A DNA stretch of 64,000 nucleotides from the NCBI RefSeq assembly GCF_021130785.1, contig NC_060215.1, positions 68,576,501 through 68,640,500 on the forward strand. Reading direction: 5' to 3'. The notes under the pieces are model-generated. The model was given only the letters and a program-made list of their open reading frames with translations. It did no database searches and was not told the DNA's origin. This document shows, in pieces, positions 1 through 11,870 of the stretch. The stretch's first letter is position 1. Each line of letters begins with the position of its first letter. The DNA comes from Homalodisca vitripennis (taxonomy: Eukaryota; Arthropoda; Insecta; Hemiptera; Cicadellidae). Both the position numbers and the translations under genes were made by a program.

Positions 1-1690
1 AAATAATTCTGACCTTAAGGATTAACCTTTAAATATTTTTGGTTCAGTGATAAATAAGCATAAATTAACAAATAAGACATTTCCACTACTATTATATAGT
101 TATTTCTAATACAATACATATCGTTCATCAATTGAAGTATTACGTTCCCGTTACTGCAATATTGTAGAATTTACTGTTATATCTGTTTGTTAAAGCAAAG
201 TTAAAGCAAAATCATTTCACTTCGTCCTTTCTTTATTTGGAAATCAATATTTTACACTATTTACACTATATGTGAGATAGTTGACACAGATTGGATTTGA
301 GATAATACCTTTTACACTGACAACTGCGAGATCTTGAACTCATAAAGTTCTTACTTCTCACTGAATGGCACTGGCCGGATCTTACTAAAGAAAGGATTAT
401 TGACAGTTGAATGTTATTTTGGATGCATGGTCAGAAGACCATCCCGAGATGCGTATGCTGGTTGCTCAAAATTCAGACTTTGTATGGTTGCCTGGAAATA
501 TTTTTTGAAGTTTTTATAGTAATGTATTATTAGTTCTTGGAGTTGTGTTTCACAAGTTCTTTTTGGGAAAGTCCACTCATCAGTGTATTCTGTGAATGTT
601 CATCTTGCACACTACAACCTCAATACTTCGCTTTCTACATTTTAAAAACTAAACACAGTCTAACTAATTCTAAAAATACTTATAATTTAAAAAGTTTAAT
701 ACAAATTGTACGAAAATTAAAGAGCAAAATATCTATAATAATACAACAAAATTTCCAAATAAATATGTAAAACATGCATTGTTACTCTATTTTAAATACA
801 TTGTAGTAAAATAAGTATTTTAATTTTCAAATTTTTAATATATAAACTCACTCACATCCAGGAACAGTTTTTAGTGTTTTGTACATGGAGTAAATTTCAA
901 GTTTGTCGCCCTGAATACAAAGAAATTCTGGTTCCAGAGAAGGAGACAATTTCGGAACAAAATTATTGTGTATACACTCAATTTTGTGTAAATAATATGC
1001 ATTCATTTATTTGTAAAAACAGAAATTATAGTACATGTAAACGCATTTAATCAATTAAAGCTGCGGTAACCTGTTAACAAAATTACTAAAATCACATTTT
1101 CTTTAAAAGATGAGGTGATAAATATAGAAAATGCTCTTTCTGTACCGAGGGAAGAGTAAAAGGTTTTCCTCCCTGTTTGAAGAAAAACGATAAACTACTG
1201 TTACTAAGTGGTGACTGAGAGAGGAGGAACACTTTTCATCAATTTTAATTCTATTTCAACAAAAGATGAGGTAAGAGTTTTTATTTATTTTGGGGTTTTT
1301 ATTTCTTGAATAATTTTTAATGTGTCATGTTTTGTGAAATTGTGAGTTAAGGATTAATCTTCATAACAAATATATATTTATATATTTTAAGTTATATATT
1401 CTACTCTTGTGTATCAAATGTAAAATTCGATCATGTATCGTACGTATAGTGTGCGCTATAGTATGCATTGTATGAAACCTTGTTTGAGCACAACATCTGA
1501 AATATAATTTAGACGGGTCTGTGGACAAAGTCAATATTTTGTCCAATCCCATAGCACGATTTGGACCAAACTTTTTAACTTGCTTTCTACTTTTGGTCGA
1601 TTAGAATTTTATTAGGTATCTAAAGTGAAAATTCACCACGGAAGCGCATTCAAATATATGTTTTGTTCGATATTGATGCTCACATGTTTT
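1..1690. other. AT-rich spacer, no gene seen
   Basis: No reading frame here resembles a protein I recognise, and the short open frames (77 and 63 codons) have the composition expected by chance in AT-rich DNA. I see no RNA gene or clear repeat. Confidence 0.6.
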
Positions 1691-1877
1691 AATGGACAAG
1701 AAATGGTTTGAGCAAAGGCACAATCCTACTTCAATGAACGCTATGTTGGATGAAGTACTGACTGTATTGGTGAAGTTTATTAGAGACCAATACTTCACCA
1801 ATACAGTCAGTACTTCATCCAACATAGCGTTCATTGAAGTAGGATTGTGCCTTTGCTCAAACCATTTCTTGTCCATT
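1691..1877. repeat. Perfect long inverted repeat (86-bp arms, 15-nt spacer)
   Basis: The left arm (1691-1776) and right arm (1792-1877) are exact reverse complements over 86 bases, with a 15-base spacer. A transcript would fold into a long perfect hairpin. Read on either strand, an arm is open and would encode a peptide beginning MDKKWFEQRHNPTSMNAM, which I do not recognise. On the minus strand the open frame extends upstream of the arm to about 1915, giving 104 codons in all. The absence of any mismatch means the repeat is recent, kept identical by gene conversion, or an assembly or library artefact. It could be a hairpin-RNA locus, a foldback insertion, or a captured coding fragment. Confidence 0.9.
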
Positions 1878-2904
1878 TTTGACAGAGTAGTTTGAGATTT
1901 GTTTTGTCTCATCAAGATGTGAGTTATTATTGCTTTGAGGTATTGATAAGGACACTGTATTTGCCCCTACCTTTTTTGTGTAATTTAGAATTTTATCAAA
2001 CAGGTATTCAGGCGATGTTATTACATACCTGCAAAGATGATTTCAATATTCATAAAAATCCATAAGTTATTGAAATGAATAACTTATAACATCCGCTTAA
2101 GGGAGCTTGAGCGGATAATTTTAGAACACGCGGTGTACAGGTATATTAAATTTAGTATACATTTTCAACTAGAAAGTGGTGCACCTGTGGGGAGAGTCGA
2201 ACACATCTACTTGATAACTATCTCAATCCAAATCTCTTTTAAGCAGTCAAATTATAATTAGTTTTAGCAATGTAAAACCAAACAGCAAAACTTATTTGTC
2301 AGCTAAACTTTGAATTATACGATTAATTAGAAAGAATAACCGTTATGTATTTAAAATTATCCATTAAGCCTTTGACAGTCTCCAGACTACATAAACGCAG
2401 AGTGGAACTTATATCATTCTAATTTTAAGCACGTAGATATCAGTATTATCTATCACAGAATTAAAATTTGACTCATTAATTTGAGAACAATTCAGACATT
2501 TACAAAACAGCGTCTCTTTTAAAAGATAATGTGGATTTCTAATTACAGTGCTGATTTCAATGTTCAGTTTGAACTGTGTACGTGTAATTACCATCTTGCT
2601 TAAGACACGATAGGCCAGCTGCATATCCTATTACATTCTAATCTCCAACAGCTTGCCAGCTGTGTGATGTGGGAATTTTTATTTCGGGCTGTAAACAAAA
2701 ATAAATCAGCAGCAAACGACGTATTAACGGATAGAGAATACATGGAGATGATACTACGAAATATACATAAATACACCCAAGATAATTAGGAAATAAATTT
2801 AATATGGCTTACTCCTGAAATTCACTAATCTCCGAAGACGCCATTTTGTTGCACACTTCACTTTCGCTACTTTCCCAACAAATTCTCTATATACCTTTTA
2901 TTAC

Positions 2905-2947
<43 letters not shown>

Positions 2948-5411
2948 GATTTTACTTTCCAAACAAATATTTAAATTGTGCTATTAGAAATCCTTTGTGT
3001 TAGCAAATTAAATATATAAAAGTACAAATAGTTTTAGAGTGGGTGTGGGGAGGATTTGCAATATTGATTCTTCCACGCCCCGCATGGCAAACACGATGTG
3101 CAATTGGTTGATTTATTTATGTTTTATTATTTTTGGCAGTCTCCCTTAACAAACTGCTGGGCACAGAATGTTCTAATGTTGCCTTCCTCTTGTTCGTATT
3201 TGTTTGGAGAAGCCTCATTCGAACGTGTACGAACTGAGCATGAGCCCTAACCTGGGAGTCTACAAAGTGGGAGTTGTCACTCATTCTAATTCTAAGTTCA
3301 AAACGTCCGTTGTACAGCCGAATCCACTACTTCTTCCGCACGTACTTTGCAAGTAGTTGCTCTCCACCACTACGAATGAGAGCACTTTGATTTTAAATAA
3401 TTTGCTCATTGAGACGGGATTCTGTTGAAGATTACTTATACAGAAATGACGTTTAAGAAGTAGTATGCAAAAAGGCCGCGGCCACATTCTTAGACAGTCA
3501 TCGTCGAACTAACGCATATATGGAGCAATTAAGTGATTTCAATATTCCTAACGTAGCGTTTTTAACGTCACTTCCTTTTAGATGGATATGTGTGAGTAAT
3601 CAATGTGCGTTTTCTAATGTTGATTGTAAGATCTGTAACCATACGATACAGACTTGTCTGAGAACATCACTTGTTAATTATTATGACTTCCTCCAGAAGT
3701 TCTCCTACTAAGATTAGTAGGATATCCTACGGAGATCCGAAGAATACAAGCGCGAAGTGATCACTGGATAGTTTGTTACATAAACCGGTGACCTATATAC
3801 TGCTACTTCACACTCCCTACATATCCGTTCTTACACACTCGTAACACTCTCGAACCCAATCTTCTCATCTCCATGAAAAGCTAGCAGTGGTAAAGTGGTT
3901 TTAACTGTTTGTCTGGTATATTCCTTTTCCTCAACGTCTACTTGTGGATTTAACTAGAAAATAATGTACTCGTATCTTCGGCTAACTCAAAAACTGGGCA
4001 TGGACGGATCTAAACTTAATGTCGCCCTGGGCAAAATGGGATTCTGTACATCATCCGTCACGCCTACTATAATAACCAAGTTATCCGTTTATTAATGAAA
4101 ATAAATTTTTTTCAGACCAGGTATTCCGTTATTATAACTATAAATCTTGTATAACTCTTATATAATCTAATTGCGTTTCGTATAAATCCAAATATCTTAC
4201 CTAGGTTCCAAGACACCCCTAAAAATAATACAGTATTTACTGGTCAATTGATAATTCCTCCGTCTTCTTAAAAATACAGATATATGTTCGTTGAGCAACA
4301 CTTTTTTCTTTATAGCGAACACTCTAGAAAATGATAAAAGTAGTTTATAGTTTCATGTTGAGTACCTGTTTCATGTATTTTAATTGCAGACTTTGATTTT
4401 AAAGAATGATGAAAGAAGCGACGTTATTTTTTATTTTATCAAAACAATTTTTCATATTTTTCTTGATTACTTAAAAAAACGACAGTGCTTTAATTTTCGG
4501 TAAATGTATTTAACACTGAAACCTTATACATCGTATAGGACTTCTTCTTCATATTTAGTGAACGCATACTTGACATTGAACACTAACATTTACTTAATTA
4601 CTTTGATTGCGTACTTAACATTGAATATAACACTAAATTTACTTCATTTCCTTTACTCCATATTTAACATCGGATATAACACTACATTTACCATAGGTGA
4701 AATTTTATACGAGCTGGCCAACGTTGTTAAATTTTCTGGTTTTAGTATGTGAAGAACAGCAGAGCTTTAAAAATACCTTCTTCGTCCGGTCTCAGGTCTC
4801 GTACGTGATTTAGCTGTACTCAATTTCGACACTCAATTTACCCATATCTACAGATTCAAGTTCCATTTCTTCTTCACTTGATTCTTAAACTACACATTTA
4901 AATTATCTGGAAGTAAAGGATGATAAAATAAGTACAGAAGTTCTATATATAATATAAGGACATTTTGCGATTCTCTAGCGATACAGAGTCGAAAATTGTG
5001 AGTTTAAAGAAAGTATGAATTAAATAATATTTTTAATTTGCTCGATGAAAAGAGTCATATAATGAAGAGACAGCACCCAATCCACAGACTCGCAAGTTCC
5101 TTCTTACATGCGCAGACTTCTCAGAGTCCTATTTTCAAGAACTGAGTTACTTACTTACGGATTGTTTCGGTTTTTTGTATTTAGCGTTTTACAGTAGTGC
5201 AGGAGTGGCAGTTCAAAAATACATCGTATATAATTAATTATTCTCTTTTTAATTTACATATAGTTTAATTAAAAAATAAATATTGGAGTCATACCTACAA
5301 TACTCTTGCAGAAAGTTCTCAAACTTTAATTTTATAATTGTATAACACTGCATAATTTCCCATAAAAAAACTTCTTTAGGTTATTTTTGTTACATTATAA
5401 AAAGTTCTTAC
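1878..5411. other. AT-rich spacer, no gene seen
   Basis: The stretch contains a TA dinucleotide run (listed separately) and a small perfect palindrome at 3704-3721 (8-bp arms, 2-base loop). The segment around 3050-3500 is less AT-rich and has open frames on both strands, but none resembles a known family. I see no convincing coding sequence. Confidence 0.55.
2907..2944. repeat. (TA)n microsatellite
   Basis: An uninterrupted run of 19 TA units. Confidence 0.95.
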
Positions 5412-6186
5412 ATTATAAAGAGTGTCCCAAACTCTCTAGACGAAGATATACCACGTCATTGCTCAGGTCAAGGCAAATATATTTCACCATGTGAACATGG
5501 GTCTTCAATGCTTAGTTTTTTCTGTTTGTCTATATGTGTTTTATAAAAGAAATTAATATCTTAAAAACTAATAAATTAGATTATACCAAATTTGGTTCAT
5601 ATGTTTATAATGAAAAGGCCAGTTAATGAAAAATTATAATGAAATCATCTTTATTATTTTCAAAATGGCGGCTATAAAAACTTTTAAACTTTAAATATCT
5701 TAAAAACTAAAACTTTTTTCTCAAGCATTGCAGGTTTTTAGAGAATTTTATCAAAAATCTAATGATACCAAAATTATTTCAAATTAAAAAAATGATTTAA
5801 AACCCACATTGAGGTTCTCAGCGAATAGCCAATAATTCGTCCAAAAACTGAATAATCGGCAGTTCTCAGTGTAGGCCATGTCTTATCACACTAAATCTGC
5901 TCTAAATCAGTTATTTATTATTCGATATAAATAATTTTGGAATCATTAGATTTGTTTGTAAATTTCTAGTTTTTAAGATATTCAAAGTTTAAAACTTTTA
6001 AACCGTCATTTTTAAATATAAAAATAATCTCATAATATATTCTTTAGCAACCGGCCTTGTTATCATTTGGAGCAATCGGAGCAATTAAGCATCGGAGAAA
6101 TATGTTCATATGGTGAAATATGTTTGTCTTGACCTGAGCAATAACGTGGCACGCCTTTGTCTAGAGAGTTACAGGGCGCCTGTTTA
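5412..6186. repeat. Imperfect foldback element, arms about 260-370 bp
   Basis: The left part (about 5412-5785) and right part (about 5928-6186) are diverged inverted copies. Both contain ACTCTCTAGAC, then CATTGCTCAGGTCAAG or the close variant TATTGCTCAGGTCAAG, then ATATTTCACCAT, the right-hand copy being read on the minus strand. Further in, both carry AATATCTTAAAAACTA and a shared AAATCTAATGAT block. The centre (5786-5927) is unpaired. The left arm has extra sequence not present in the right. This looks like an old foldback-type mobile element or two head-to-head copies of one dispersed repeat. It encodes nothing I recognise. Its right edge abuts the LINE fragment that follows. Confidence 0.75.
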
Positions 6187-6568
6187 TGCGGTCCTATGGG
6201 GAAACTGCAGTAAAACAGACAGTATTTTATTGTTGCAAAACAAGCTGTTAGAATAATTATAGTCAAGGCTGATGTACAAGACCATTGTAAGCCTCTGTTT
6301 GTGAAGATGGAAATTCAAACTGTAATAAACCATTTTATATATGCTCTTACTTTATATATAATACAAAATCCATAGTTAATAACACTTGCTAGTGATGTAC
6401 AGCTACAACACCCGTTATAAAAATGAAACAATAATTAACTTTCTCAGATTGGGTAAGTCTATCCATAGTCACTCAGTCCTTTCACTTAATATTTACAATA
6501 AATTGGAGCGTCTCATTCTTAAATACCCTGTAAAACGTAAAACCGTTAAACACAAATTTTACCATTAG
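6187..6568 (+). pseudogene. LINE reverse transcriptase, C-terminal fragment (broken)
   Basis: Reading across frames recovers the thumb and C-terminal region of a jockey/CR1-like reverse transcriptase. YAVLWGNCSKTD lies at the start, then AKQAVRII, then DHCKPLFVKMEIQTV, and finally YNTRYKNET and LNIYNKLERLI in an open frame from 6386 to the stop at 6568. The order and spacing match the C-terminus of these LINE proteins. At least one frameshift (about 6230) and a stop near 6380 break it. The catalytic palm is missing, so it cannot be active. Confidence 0.7.
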
Positions 6569-7124
6569 ATTTTAACATCTCCATTTTATTCAGCTGACAA
6601 ATTTCTCACTACAAATGATTTATGTTACTAATTCATTGTAGGTTTGTGTATGTAATTGAATTTTTATAATTGTACATGTTGATTGTTAAATTTTATATAT
6701 TAATTTTGTTAAAACTTATTTATTGATTGTTAAATTTTATATTTGTTGTTGAATTTATATTTTTTATACTATTTTATACCTAATGTTGATTTTTATATTT
6801 ATTGGGGACTTTTGTCAAATTGTATGGATTTCGTTACAATCTTGTTGCTTTTTACAATTATTGTTTAATGCCTTGTTCTGACTAGTTTTAAAGCAGCCTG
6901 CTTAAAAAACAAAAAGAACTTAGAAAAACTGTATCAAACCACTAAGCTTATATAATGTTGCAGTAGGTAAATGCTACTGTTGGACCTCTGTATGATTTTT
7001 ATTTTATTTAGTTTTTAGAATAGTACATTGTTTATGTACTTTTGACTTGGTCATCTGGTGGTAAATAGACGTTGTCAGTACTTGTAGAAGTCTTACGGAA
7101 ATAAACATGATTTGATTTTGTATA
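6187..7124 (+). mobile_element. 5'-truncated LINE (jockey/CR1-like), 3' end
   Basis: This is the last part of a non-LTR retrotransposon: the C-terminal end of the reverse transcriptase frame (about 6187-6568), then a long AT-rich 3' untranslated region. It ends near AAATAAACATGATTTGATTTTG at 7100-7124, where short TGATTT-type repeats stand in place of a poly(A) tail. The 5' truncation coincides with the edge of the foldback repeat, typical of incomplete target-primed reverse transcription. It is related to the copy at 26.3-27.2 kb through the YNTR motif and the preceding QKKAVRII-like segment. Confidence 0.7.
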
Positions 7125-8079
7125 AATAAAAGTATAAACATTATTTATTTTAACAAGTTTAATATTTTACTCAAAATAATGTATAGTTCAAACATATTTT
7201 ATAATATTCGAAAGCTATTTTATGACACATGTACAAACAAATTGAGGCAGTCGATACTGATGCGTATTTTTATTTTTATTTGACTTTCCTTGTTGGGCGT
7301 AACCATGACAACATCAACGATTCTTCATTGCAGACTATTTTCATCTTTCTCCCTTTTTCTCTTTCCGTTTGCTGCTGCTGAAAGCTTTTTTTCGAGAACA
7401 TAGTATCTCAAAACTCAGTTAAAACAGGGATAGTTTTATAAAGTAAGAGCCCAACAATAACTTGAGTAGGTGCAGGAGCCTCGCCCAGATGCACGTTATG
7501 CAGTAGGGTTTAACAACTCTCGTTCTACTTGTAAAGTCGCGACAAGAAAAAAATCGTTGTGGGGGCGATGGCGGAATCGTGGGTACAAGTGTGTACGTGT
7601 CTCTGTCTCTTTACGCCTGTTCGCGACGCTCTAACACCGATACAACACACGTTCCGCTGTCCAACAATGCGGCCTGGACCTTTCCACAAAGCCAACAGTA
7701 CACAAGTATAAATACATAAATAGTAACTGTTTCACTAATAATAAATAATGTTGTTTTATTTAAACGTTCAACCATAATAAAGTACTTTTATATCATGCAT
7801 GGTAAGAAATGTGTCAGCTATAGAACAATCTCTCAACAAACCTTGGGGTTCAAATTTTTATCAAATATATATTTGAGTCAAAGGGCTGGTCGATAGGTCT
7901 AGCTTACCGTGGAGACTGACTGTTGGAGTGGGTAAGCTAAAGGGGGTTTAAACTTAAATACGAGGGGGTATAGTCTCTTCCAGACTCCCTATAATATAAG
8001 AAATCTTAGCATTTTCGCAAAATTATAAAATGACAATTATCACATTGTTGTTTTATATTTATACTTTATTGTTTTTGTT

Positions 8080-8135
<56 letters not shown>

Positions 8136-9134
8136 CTTTATTGTTTTTGTTTATATATATATATATATGATCACAACTATGTTATTATACAGTAATATTA
8201 TGTTTCCAAATTCGCATTGAAATATATTTAAAAATTACTACAAGTCCTTCATATAAAGAAAGAAAAAGAAAACATTTCATAATAAATCCTGTTTAAAGAC
8301 ATATTATTGGTTCAAACAATTTTTTTTGTATTTAGCTTTTTAGAATACTCATATCCTGATAATAAAATAAATTATATATTTTAATATTTGTATAAAAGTA
8401 TAACCAAATCTAATTTTTATGTGCCATGTCTAGGCAATATAAGATGCTAAACCATATATTTTGTCATTAAGTACAGTTAAAGAAGAACTGTTTTAAAATA
8501 AAATAACTAAAAGTAAGTCTGACAAGTAAGGTATGGCAAGATTTGTTTGGCAGTTAAGTTATAATTAATTATTATTACGTCTGTAGTGACCTGTTCTGTA
8601 AATGTTTTTAGAATGGGTAATTGCTGAATACCAGGGGAAAACACGACACGGCAGGAAATAATTGGTCTCCACGTTTTATTTACAAGGCTGCAATTTCTTG
8701 TTTCACCCCACATTTTCAGGACAAACGATAATTAGGTTAACCGATATGACACCCTAGCAGCCAAAATGCATCAGCTAATAGGACCGACTTATCAAACAGA
8801 TCTAAAGTTACAGAAGTAATTAACATCCTTCAAAACCTAACGGAGGGCATTTTACTCTTATTCCTGAAAAACTAATTACTATTAATTCTTTCTATTAATA
8901 CAATGTTAAATAATGCTTCATATTCATTTGTTATATAAGGATTTATAACTGTTTTTTGCCATTTACTATATAGCTTATAAAATCCTAAACTATGCATGCA
9001 TTTTGGCCCTTTGTTAATTTTAAAGTTCTTTGAATTACGAAATTGATTACCGTATTGTTATGAATCATACAATGTTATAGAAATAATAGCAAAGAAGATA
9101 AATTGTTTCAATAGTAATTGTTCAAAATTAGTAT
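7125..9134. other. AT-rich spacer, no gene seen
   Basis: The segment 7450-7720 is less AT-rich and has a mixed, repeat-like character but no reading frame I recognise. The microsatellite at about 8.1 kb is listed separately. A 68-codon minus-strand frame at 8507-8713 has no family resemblance. Confidence 0.5.
8055..8168. repeat. AT microsatellite with duplicated flank
   Basis: A 35-base segment ending in TTTATATATATA (8055-8089) is repeated exactly 72 bases later (8127-8161), with TA runs between and after the copies. The unit plus TA run was probably duplicated by slippage or unequal exchange. Confidence 0.9.
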
Positions 9135-9480
9135 AGACAATCTAGGAAGTGACCTATGCGGGCCGAGATTGCATTCACGCGCGAGGCGTTGCCGAGCTGG
9201 GCTAGCAGTACATGTTTTGAGACGGGTATTGAACGATACAAAAAAGCACACGAAATCTATTAAAAGATTATTTAAGATTTTATAGTATAGTAACTATTTT
9301 AGTACAAGGTACTGAAACATTATTTTAAAATTCATTTTGTCGTTGAAATCAGCTGTTTGAATATAGGAATGTCACCGCAAATAACGTAACCACATTTGTT
9401 GAGACAAGGAAACAATTGTTTACATAGGGAAGGTAATGTTTGGGAGAGGGAAAATCAGCTGACATAGCTACGAGGAAAAC
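9135..9480. repeat. Unclassified dispersed repeat, copy 1
   Basis: This is a diverged copy of the sequence at 55595-55960 in the same orientation. Shared blocks include a CGAGATT(G/A)CATT(C/T) segment, GCGAGGCG, the shared GTATTGAACGA, GCAAAAAAGTACACGA-like text, a GTTGAAATCAGCTGTTT-like segment, TTTACATAG and a GAGAGGGAAAAT-like segment. There is no coding potential. It is likely part of a non-autonomous mobile element of unknown type. Confidence 0.7.
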
Positions 9481-11105
9481 GATGGCTTTCGCAGATCTCA
9501 GATACATTGGAAAGTAGTTCATTGCCATGCGGAGTGATGAAAAATACTTTACAGCATCTGCTGTGCAATCAACTCAGAAACGTTGGTAAAACATTGTAGT
9601 TTTATAAAACTATGATAATACAAAAAAAAGAAATTTTCATATATTTCATAAAAGTTGGCTTTTTTAATGTAATGTAAAGTTTTAGGCTAATCGACCCAAC
9701 AGGAAAAGTCAAAAGAGATATAATAATTAATGCAAACAAAGAAAACAAATTTGGTACTTTGTCATAATCGATTCACTAGTAATAATGTAAATACATTCTA
9801 AAATAGTCATGTGTTAAGGAATATTATAAACTGTAAGATTTATCTAAGTACAAAAAAAGATTTAATCTGTTTTATGTTCATATTTATTAATATTTCACTC
9901 TGTAAGAACCAAAATTGTCGTTTTGGGAGGGGTGCTGTTATATATTTTTTCTTAATTTGGTGTATAGAGTAGTTTTGGTGAAATTCTTACCAACATTTTA
10001 AAAAACCTACAATTATTTTTTTTATTTTTACTGCGTTACACTTTAGTACGATAAATACTTTTATGCATAATTCCAGTGCTGTAATCAAGACAATTAAAAA
10101 CAAACAGGCTGGTAGATTAACCAAATATGGCATATGGTTACAAAATTATTTTGTTATTTAAACCTAGTTTACAGTTTCCATTAAAAAAATGTAGACAAGT
10201 TGTGGCTCTGCGTCGTTCGTAAAAGCAGTGAAACAAACGAGAGTGAAAGATTAATATAATCCTACTACATTATTTGTTGTGTTGTAGAAGTACAAAACTA
10301 GTTCCTGGATTTGGGTGGGAAAGGGGAACACGGCCCCGGCCTCGGCTCCGGCCTCGATATGAGTGAGTAAACGGTTTTCTCTGGTGGATGGTGGATGAAA
10401 GAGCATAATGCTGTGCATAAAGGCGTGTAGTGGCGCGGGGGGAGCTTATGTAAATCAACCTCGATTATGCCGGCCGGCAAGTCAACACTCATGGCCCAGT
10501 ACCAATGAATAACAATTATTGTTGTGCTTTCAATGAAAAAAGACACTGTTTGTATAAGATTTCTCTGCTGTGCCCAGACGGCTATTGGTATTTCCACAGG
10601 TCATCGGTTATCTTTCGTTACCCGCCTCTCCTACAGGACCTCACGTCCACTATATGTCACTGTTCCTGTGTGGTTCTAATACTTTATAGAATCAATTATA
10701 AATTATAGTTTACTGACGGACTATAATGTATTTTTCACGTCAGATGATCTGTATTGTTTAAAAAATTGTGATTAAACTAACTTAATATTTAGTACTCTTA
10801 CTTAAAAGTACCAGTGTTTAGTGAATAACCACAAAGTGTATAAACAAGTATTAGCAATTACACTATGTAAGATCTTTCACTCACCATACGCTCCTCTTAT
10901 CCTAATTGGACATAAATAATTCAAACTGCACTACTTATTCTTCCAAGGTTACCGTTAATTCACGTATTGTCTAACTAATTTAAAAAAGTAAGAGAAAATG
11001 AAAACCTAAATTCATTATATTGAATCAAAAATTATAAAAGGTTAAGTTGCAATAATGTAATTTTCAGGGTCAGCAAACATGTCATTTTTACTGGGACGCC
11101 ACACG

Positions 11106-11147
11106 AAGTTCTAGGCAATTCTATTCGTATAGAATTGCCTAGAACTT
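11106..11147. repeat. Perfect hairpin, 19-bp arms, 4-nt loop
   Basis: The arms 11106-11124 and 11129-11147 are exact reverse complements around the loop TCGT. The 42-base palindrome is followed by an open minus-strand frame of no known family. It could be a foldback remnant or a cruciform-prone site. I see no terminator context, because this is not bacterial DNA. Confidence 0.9.
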
Positions 11148-11832
11148 GGTATGAGGTATAAATGTAAATGGTTGACCTTATTTGAGCTTGGGCCATTGAA
11201 ATCTTTGTTTGATGTATGAATAAATCTTATTGCATTAAAATCTCTGGAAATAAGCAGTTTCGAGTTTACATTCAAAAGGTTGCGCAAAGGCTGGTTTGCA
11301 CTGTCGCCTATCCGAATGTTAGTCCGCAACATCAAATAACAGTATTTTATCATAGTTTATTTTATCATTTATTTTGTTAATAGATTATTCAAATTGGTTA
11401 AATTAATAAAACTGTTGCAATCGAAATAAAGCTATTTACATTTGAAGATGAATTCTACAATGCTTTCACTGTAAGAATTTATTTATTTTCCATTGATTAC
11501 ATTATAAAAAATACAGTCGTACATCCAACTCAATACATTTCTATTTTGTGTGTGGATTAAGTATGTTTCCATGTAACATCCTCAACTAAATAAATAAATA
11601 GTTATTTCCTAAACATTTCCCGAATGTTTTGGCAGTTTTTCACTTTTACCAATGATGTTTTTAACAATAACACAATCTGGCAAAATGTTCACTTCTACCT
11701 CCCTCTACTCAATAAAAGGAGCAGAAAAAATTATGTGTTTTAACAGTGATTGGAGACGATACTTGTAGATCTTGTACTGTATTATAAAAATCTCTGTGTT
11801 GAGACATTTGTGTCTAATAATAAAAATCTATT

Positions 11833-11835
<3 letters not shown>

Positions 11836-11869
<34 letters not shown>
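11836..11869. repeat. (TA)n microsatellite
   Basis: An uninterrupted TA run of 17 units. It is followed at 11888-11920 by a 33-base near-perfect palindrome centred on GTTAAC, with outer arms AACAAAGTA and TACTTTGTT. Confidence 0.9.

Positions 11870-11870
<1 letters not shown>

Noticed and set aside
2160..2240. GTTCGACTC on the minus strand, reminiscent of a tRNA T-arm
   Set aside because: No matching D-arm, anticodon arm or acceptor stem could be drawn around it.
10298..10708. Open frames on both strands in a GC-rich patch
   Set aside because: They overlap each other and have biased composition. No domain or conserved motif is present.
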